Assembly: GCF_025024155.1 (NCBI RefSeq)
Contig: NW_026251711.1
Location: forward strand, 62,001 to 126,000
Reading direction: 5' to 3'
DNA: 64,000 nucleotides
DNA from: Gamsiella multidivaricata
Taxonomy: Eukaryota; Mortierellomycota; Mortierellomycetes; Mortierellales; Mortierellaceae
Positions 57,875 to 64,000 of this stretch are shown piece by piece (position 1 is the stretch's first letter; every line of letters starts with the position of its first letter). Position numbers and translations under genes: made by a program. The notes under the pieces are model-generated. The model saw only the letters and a program-made list of their open reading frames with translations, was not told where the DNA came from and made no database searches.

Positions 57875-58317
57875 GGATCACTTTTAAGTGCTGTATATTT
57901 GAATACAAAGATGTCTCTGTTCTGCTGTGCTGGGAGGACCTTGGATGGCGAGAAGGGAAGGTGGTAAACGAAAGCTTGATCGACGAATCTGTTGTTATAT
58001 TGAACATACAGCGCAAGCAATAAAAGGCGATCGCCTCCAAGGCTTTCATATTCTTTGTCCATGCCTTATTTTCGGCATTTGTTGAACAAAAGGAACGAGC
58101 AAAGACAACGGGAACCATTATCACACCAACATTACAGTCGACCTTCACGACTGTTGCCAAGCGGAGACATTATTCGTAGCCACAACCACACCAAGCTCAT
58201 AACCACATATCGATTCAAATGAGCATTAAAGAAGTTGGGAGAATGTGGGCGAAGTCATTTTATATTTGTATGGTGATCCTTGGAGAAATAGCTGGTATGG
58301 CATTACGTAGTACCCAT
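57875..58317. other. Intergenic region upstream of the acidic Cys-rich gene
   Basis: Contains that gene's promoter and the REX1 3' flank. No gene or clear promoter motif is seen. Confidence 0.4.
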
Positions 58318-60909
58318 TCACCGCACCATAAAAAAGCATACACCATGCTTGGCCCGGTTCACAGCCTCTTCCAATGCCTTCTGGTCCTCGTCCAAGAACT
58401 GGTCCTCCTTGGGAATAGCACTCAGATTGAGAGTATTGTACAGCCTTTGAAAATTCTTTTGGCGCGCCTGCATCCTCCGGACTTCTCGGAGATCTCCCTG
58501 CCCACTCGTCACAATTACAGCTGTGTTCTCGGGCAAGGACTCGATAATTTTAGCAATACTCTTGTCAATGCTCTTGACCGCCTCGAGGAGTTCTTCCATT
58601 GTCGCTTCTGTTTCATCCCTATCTGCACTTGGAGCATGCGGTGTAGATGGTGCAGAGGCCTTCGTGCCGGCCGATGCCTCTGGGTCCACTTCTGCTGGCG
58701 ATGGTCGGCCCCTGCCATAGTTAATCTCCATACCCCGAAGCCGGGCCCAGACAAGGTTGTGTTCTTGGATCGCTCCCGCAACTGCCTCGACGACCTCCGT
58801 GTCGTTGGCCGCCTTAATAACTGTACTCGCTGCTGATTGTCCGATAAACGTCTCGCGGTCGATCACAGCAGAGGATCTTGGGGTTGTATGCCGCGATATT
58901 CTTGAAAAAATAGATTCTTGATCCTGATTATATTCCCCAAAACCGGGTCCCTCCCGAATCTTTAATTTGGCGAGATCCATGCATGCACGGGCATCTTCTA
59001 CAGAGTCATGGCCTTTATCGCCGCCAGCCTGGATTCTCCTCTGAAGCCATTTAAGCGCGAGCCATTTCAATGAGGGTCGGAAGGGTGGTCCGCGTGTATG
59101 ATGGAAAGCCACTGTGGTATCGATGATGAATGGGTGCGCAAACTAATCCATGTAAGATAAAAAAAAAAGGAGGGGGGGGGGGGGGGGGAGGCGATCAGTG
59201 TCATGAAAAACACCGCGAGTTGATAATAAACAGCTGGGTACTCATCTCCTTGAACGTACCTTTAACACCTTCATGTCGTTTTCGAGCGAGTGGCCGACCA
59301 GAATCGTGTCGTACGTGACGAGTTCCTGCAGTTTCTTCTGCACATCCGCTAGTTTCGTCGTAACGCCATTCAGTCGCTCAGCGGTCATGCCAGAGTACTG
59401 CGTCAAATAGTCCACGATCGGGTTATCAGGCATCACCAGCTCGTCGTATATGACCACTCCTTCATCGTCGACCACCGACACACGGGTCACCTCTGATCCA
59501 GCAGTTGTCCGGACCTAGAAAGAAGCACAGAGTGGTGCATTAGAGTTAGAAAGTTGATGCGGAGGAAAATATATCGAGGAACAAATATATGAGTGATCAT
59601 CCTGTCATACCATCTCACAGTCCATGGCGACCATTTTTTTTGGAACAGATGGTCTCGAAGTCTTTTGTTTTGTTTCGAACCATTCCTCCGCAAGTTTTGC
59701 ATCCGAATCAAGATACGTTGGTAATGGAAAGTTGCTCTCCCTCAAGTCTTCAATCCTTAACATGTAATGCTCCTGTCCAAAATTCTTCGCGGCCAGCCTT
59801 TCTATACAAACCAAAAGAAATCAAGGCATTAGAATACACCAGGAAGGCGGACATGCAGGTGACCTTCATGTATGAATGTAGCGTGACATACTTGATTTCA
59901 TCTCCTGATCTCTCCGCCGCTGCTCTGCATTGCTCAGAGGTACGTTCAAAAGTGTGTCGACTGGATGATGGATTCTTTGCTTGTCGCCTCCGGCCTTCAT
60001 CACATTCATGACATCAAAAAAGGTCTTGAGATGCTGAAACTCCGTGGCAGGTCCACTCATGGCCCTTTGCGCCCAGGGGATCGGCTTCCGCGCTTCTGGA
60101 TCTTGTAGATCGATGTTGAAGAAATTAGGATCGAGTCCTGGAACATACAGAAGAAGGACTTTGTCGATCCTGAACTTGTTCTTGACCATAATCCAAGGCA
60201 ATGTCTTTGTCTCTGTCAGTAGGTATATGACCAGGTCCCGAATATCCTACAAACGGCGAGGAGCAAGGACGCATTAGCTAACTGGAGGTGATATTCTTCG
60301 TCGTATTGATAGTAATCCTGAAGACGAGCTTGATGAGTGTGAACATACCTTGATGCTGAGTTTGTCGTAGTCACGACTAAGCATGAAGCATGGCCTGCTT
60401 CCGTTGCCTTCTGATTTCTTTGCAATCGTCTTGTTCTTCTTCTTCAGCTGCTTGCGCTCAAGCTTTGACAGTTCCCGGATGGACTCTGTAGTTCAGATCA
60501 AAGCAGGAAAGTGTGCAGACCGTGTTAAAGCATGTCACTTGAGGTCGACGGTGCTGAATCGTTTGAGTGCCATAGCAGATCATAGCCTACCATTGCCGTT
60601 AGCTTCATCGATCTTTCTCTTTTTTGGCACACTCTCTGTATGATTGGAGGTGCTGTGTACGATCTTGGTACTAGTCAACACTGTTACTGTCTCCTTGATG
60701 GTGTTCTCCTCGACAGTCTTATTTCGCACTAAGATTGTCCGCTCGTCCACTGTCATATCGCTGTCATCCTCTCCGTCTAGGCTGGCGAACTTATTGCTAA
60801 TAGCGAGAGAGTCCCGTGGAGCTTTTTGCTCGAGCGTAGCGTCTTCATGAGTTGGAGTCTTTCCTCCTGCTTCCCGGGTCTTGATCCGTCTTTTTTCGCC
60901 AGAAGCCAT
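58318..60909 (-). CDS. REX1: REX1/Rnh70-type RNA exonuclease (DEDDh, 693 aa)
   Basis: Six exons, complement(58318..59142, 59260..59514, 59611..59801, 59892..60246, 60349..60485, 60591..60909); phases all agree. It trims 3' ends of 5S rRNA, tRNA and other RNAs in the nucleus. The Lys/Arg-rich N-terminus has nuclear-localisation-like KKRK and KQLKKKNK. Family features: SRPCFMLSRDYDKLSI, LVIYLLTETKTLPWIMVKN, LLLYVPGLDP; then Exo I VAMDCEMVRT (D and E, joined across intron 4), Exo II LVGHSLENDMKVL (D), FIIDTTVAFHH, and Exo III GHDSVEDARACMDL (H and D). The C-terminal 200 residues are less conserved with a helical end. A start at 60909 gives MASGEKRRIKT; an in-frame ATG at 61092 exists but lies within the neighbour's promoter. 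The fifth intron contains an 18-G run (plus strand). Confidence 0.95.
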
Positions 60910-61149
60910 TTCGTTGAGGATGGGCGAATGAAATGGAAAGGTGTTTTTTCGTTGATCTTTGAACAGTGGCGTCTCTTTTGGGAGAGGGAGCGCAACAGTC
61001 ACCACACGACGGCGACTAGGATCCCCGTGCACGCCTGAACCCTGAGAGGCATTCAGTCCGTGGGAAACATGTGCGGTATAAATTAGAAGCACGGATCTTC
61101 CTTCTCCACTCCACTCTCCTCCACTCCTTCATTTCCTACCTGCTTCGTT
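60910..61149. promoter_or_regulatory. Divergent (bidirectional) promoter of REX1 and the GST-like gene
   Basis: Only 240 bp separate the two start codons, so both core promoters must lie here. A GTATAAAT-type TATA sequence near 61076-61083, followed by a CTCCACTCC-rich tract, points toward the GST-like gene. Confidence 0.5.
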
Positions 61150-62636
61150 ATGTCCAAGCCAGAGATCATTCTCCACCACTACCAAGGTACTACTGCTACA
61201 CGAAAGCATCTCCTCCCCTAAGTTGCCGTTGTACTTCAATTGCCATTACTTACTGACACCATGCGTCCGAATGACTCTAACCTTATGTACAGGTTCCCCA
61301 TATGCCGAAAAAGTCATCACGGCGCTGCGCGTCAAGGGTCTTCCTTGGTGCTCTGTTAGCACAAGTCCCATGTTGCCCAGACTGTAATACCCTTGCTTTG
61401 CCTTGCATCCTCTGCTTCGATTGATCAACCTTTGTCATGAGCCGATCGTCGTCAAGCAATCACTAAAGAAAATGCCCAACCTCCACCCATCTGCTTGGAA
61501 ACGGCAGTCTGCTAGAGCCGTTGGCTCATGGTTATCGCCGGATTCCTGTGATGCAGATTGGCAACAATGTCTATTGCGATACCGCGCTGATCTTGCACGA
61601 ACTCGAGCGTCGATACCCCGGAGAGGATTGCTCGAAGGGCCTTTCGGATATGATCACCACTTGGGCGGATGTAAGTCTTTTTTGAATTATTACCATTATT
61701 ACCTCACTTTTTCAATCGAGCGAATCGGGTTTATGATCGGCTGCATTTTAGCCAAGATATGTGATCCCTGCCCCATTTCCCATCTGCCTCCTTCTTGGTT
61801 ACACAAAAAGCTCCCCAACTAGATACCTCATTCTTAGTGTTCCTCTTCACTCCCCTTGACTAATCCCTCTCTGCTTGCAGAAACAACTCTTCAACAATGT
61901 TAAGGACCAGATGCCATGGGGAGCAAGTGTGGAGGAACAAAAGGCGAGCCCTCTGCACGCGGTGTTCGGCAACAAGGCCTTCTTGGCAGACAGGGCTCAG
62001 CTCTCGGGTGGTCGATCCATCAACGCCGAGGCCATCAAACAAGCCCAGCCCTACCTGCTTGACCAGCTTTTATCCAACCTCGATTCTCTGGAACTTGTAT
62101 TGCAAACCCCGATGCACTCGCTGAAGCAACAACAGACACCGCGTGCGGAGGGTGGATGGGTCCTAGGCACAGCGTTGCCCTCGATTGCGGACTTTAGCAT
62201 CTACGCCATCGTCTGGTGGTTAATGACAACCAAGCGAGCTCCTGAATATGTCACCGCAGAGCAATATCCCTGTGTTTTTGAATGGTATAAGCAGATGAAG
62301 GACTGCATCCAGCGACACAGACATCCGACACAAGACTGCGTGAAGATTTCTGCTGAGGAGGCACTCGAGGTTGCGAAGCAGGCTGGAGGAAGCAATGGCT
62401 TTGTGTCGTCGAAGGAAGATGTCCACCCGTTGGAGAAACGACATGTGGGCGATGTTGTTGCAGTGACACCGAATGATTATGGCAAGGTGCCTGTGGAAGG
62501 GCGCATTGTCGAGATCACTCATCGCCGAGTCAGCATCCGTCCAGAGCCATTAGCTAGCCATCCAGAGATCGATGTGGTGATCCACTTTCCCCGGAGCGGC
62601 TACATGATTGTCCCTGCCAATAAGGCATCGCTTTAA
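61150..62636 (+). CDS. Glutathione-S-transferase-fold protein with a long C-terminal domain (348 aa)
   Basis: Exons 61150-61186, 61293-61383, 61508-61670 and 61881-62636; phases agree. Residues 1-90 form a GST N-terminal thioredoxin fold: PEIILHHYQGSPYAEKVITA, LRVKGLPWCSV, EPLAHGYRRIPVMQIGNNVY (cis-Pro before V), CDTALILHELERRYPG. The middle is a helical GST-like domain (GGWVLGTALPSIADFSIYAI, VWWLM). The last 70 residues form a small beta domain (GDVVAVTPNDYGKVPVEGRI...RRVSIRPEP...VVIHFPRSGYMIV), as in the fungal GST-like proteins carrying a DUF7962-type tail. A catalytic Ser/Tyr is not obvious, so activity towards glutathione is uncertain. The second acceptor (GGCAG) was chosen because it gives the conserved L-x-P-L-x-x-G-Y-R. 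Confidence 0.85.
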
Positions 62637-63207
62637 CTAGACGAAAGGATAGAGCCATTAAAGTGCACATTGCCCCCTATGGTGAAAAGTTGCATTTTGT
62701 ATAGTATTGTATATTGAAGACTGGGGAAAAAGCCCATGGCTCACGCTCCAGACCCAATACCCCACCCTGACTCTCCTACCTTCACCTTCAAGATCTGTGT
62801 AGACACTTTGGTGACAAAGGGGCAGCTTATCGTCTTCACTCCTTCTAAATGTTTTCCATCTTGATCGCCGCCGTCCCTGTTTCCGTTCGTCTTATCTCGA
62901 TCCAGCACTCTATCTTTTCTGCATGCGCTTTCAGTCTCTTTTTCTGTCTCTTTACGCCTCGGTGCTTTTATGTGCATTTTTTTACTACTGCAGTTTGTAT
63001 TGTAGATATATATGCAGAATAAATGGCAACTACAGAAAAGTGCCAAGGGGTTGAGCCAGAGATCGGTTGCCTGATGCCTGAGGCTATCCTTGGGTGGAAG
63101 CAAGTAGTGCAAGGAAGAAAACGCAAATTGAAAGGTCCCACTAGACGGCGCAAGGCTTTGCAAAGAGTTCAAAGAATGTGAAAGGGTAGACTGCCCATGT
63201 TCATCGC
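62637..63207. other. Convergent intergenic region between the GST-like gene and DMC1
   Basis: The 3' flanks of two convergent genes; a minus-strand ORF here (62741-63295) mixes the last DMC1 exon with flank and has no motif of its own. Confidence 0.55.
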
Positions 63208-64000
63208 TCAAGTGGCATCCACGATTCCACCTGCCGAGATCACATATGCTACCAGGGTGAGGTTCCATAAAGACATAGATATCATCAATCAACATCTGTA
63301 TTCACGAAAGCAGCTCCATATGTCTCTGCAGGAACTTTGCACATGGACTTACGGGCCTCAGCTTCAGGGACATCAGGGCTATCGTACACTTTGGCAATGC
63401 GTTCTTCGCCTCGTCCTTTACGAAGGTACAGTCTGGTCGTGGAGGCGTGTGCCTTGAGACAATGGAAAAATTTAATCAAGGAACGCGTCAATTATCTCCA
63501 CTCAATTCATAATCATCAACAACGCGGGTACACAAAGTCGCTCCTGATTACCATAATGTGGCCGCCGACAGGCTTCTTTGGGTCTGCGACAAAAGTCATA
63601 GTAGCCCCGGGATCCGACTGAACTTGATTCGTGAGATAGATAGCTACATTAAACTCTTCCGCAATCTTGGTCAAGCGACTGAGCATCTGGTTCAGTTTTT
63701 GCTGACGCTCTGACAGCTCGCCGCGGCCACAAAAGTCAGTGCGAAACAGGGCTATGATGCTGTCAATGACCTAGTTGTAACAGAGGAGCAATGGATGGTT
63801 TTTGTGGATATATATTTACCGAAGGACGCTACCAAGTCTGGTAAGCGCTGGAAGCTTTACTAAAGTAACATACCAGCAAGCGAAAGATGCCCTTTTCTTC
63901 AGCGAACCGCGCAGCGACTTCAGTAATGAGATCCATCTGATGCTCAGAGTTGTATGCACGTGCAACCAGAATATTCTCGAGTGCGGCCTCAGCATCGATG
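63208..64000 (-). CDS. DMC1: Meiotic recombinase DMC1, 5' part cut by the window edge
   Basis: Exons seen: complement(63208..63248, 63353..63452, 63552..63770, 63874..>64000), all in phase. A RecA/Rad51-family ATPase that forms filaments on single-stranded DNA and drives strand exchange between homologues in meiosis. DMC1 rather than RAD51 is indicated by [74 protein letters not shown] and [31 protein letters not shown]. It ends AGGIVDAT. Walker B is LLVIDS; Walker A and the helix-hairpin-helix domain lie beyond the window. The last exon is just 41 bp. Confidence 0.95.

Noticed and set aside
62741..63295. 184-codon minus-strand ORF
   Set aside because: Overlaps the last DMC1 exon in another frame and runs into its 3' flank; no motif.

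Overview
This window is fungal nuclear DNA, most probably from an early-diverging zygomycete fungus of the Mortierella type. Genes are dense and split by short introns (about 50-110 bp, GTATGT/GTAAGT donors), the core genes are ordinary fungal housekeeping genes, and the gene-poor stretches hold decayed F-box/LRR, NACHT-type WD40 and Tc1/mariner copies of the kind abundant in Mortierellomycota. The taxonomic call is inference; I could run no search. Exon coordinates were worked out by hand from frame, splice signals and family motifs.

Layout. 1-4.4 kb: a formin (minus, cut by the left edge) whose FH2 domain is broken up by low-complexity inserts. 4.4-7.6 kb: intergenic, microsatellites. 7.6-8.1 kb: a small secreted cysteine-rich protein (minus) with a TATA box. 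8.9-9.8 kb: a truncated, frame-slipped Tc1 transposase. 9.8-11.5 kb: a decayed multi-exon gene ending in a possible PD-(D/E)XK nuclease-like domain. 11.5-17.4 kb: a graveyard with LRR and F-box relics, a 238-bp tandem repeat, a WD40 relic with a nonsense codon, and a SINE-like insertion with a perfect 19-bp target-site duplication. 17.4-19.2 kb: coproporphyrinogen oxidase (five exons). 19.3-20.5 kb: an unknown coiled-coil/Ser-rich protein, convergent with it. 20.9-21.8 kb: a GNL3-N-terminal-domain-only protein. 22.6-25.6 kb: a Mut-7/EXD3-like 3'-5' exonuclease. 25.9-28.9 kb: a leucine-rich-repeat protein (minus). 30.1-32.6 kb: gamma-glutamyltransferase (minus, type II membrane protein).

33.2-35.0 kb and 52.8-54.6 kb: two POT-family peptide transporters in inverted orientation. 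They are almost identical in exon 1, the intron and 3' UTR but diverged in the last third of the protein, and the second has a premature stop. Between them lie ribosomal protein eL24 (38.3-39.9 kb, minus), a GTPBP1/2-type translational GTPase (40.6-43.6 kb, plus), a 4.5-kb gene-poor stretch, and an intact DDE transposon (48.1-51.2 kb). That transposon carries an 816-codon transposase, an adjacent ORF repeating only its helix-turn-helix-like domain, and short repeats in front of the transposase.

54.9-57.9 kb: two acidic low-complexity unknown genes; one has an in-frame TGA followed by a 217-codon open extension. 58.3-60.9 kb: REX1-type RNA exonuclease (six exons, minus). 61.15-62.6 kb: a glutathione-S-transferase-fold protein sharing a 240-bp divergent promoter with REX1. 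63.2-64 kb: the 3' half of the meiotic recombinase gene DMC1 (minus, cut by the right edge).

The housekeeping genes belong to unrelated pathways (heme, ribosome, RNA turnover, glutathione, peptide uptake, meiosis). I see no metabolic cluster and no CRISPR, rRNA or convincing tRNA. The most unusual content is the transposon with its standalone DNA-binding-domain ORF, the mosaic inverted transporter duplication, the TSD-flanked retroposon and the possible stop-codon bypass at 55.5 kb.
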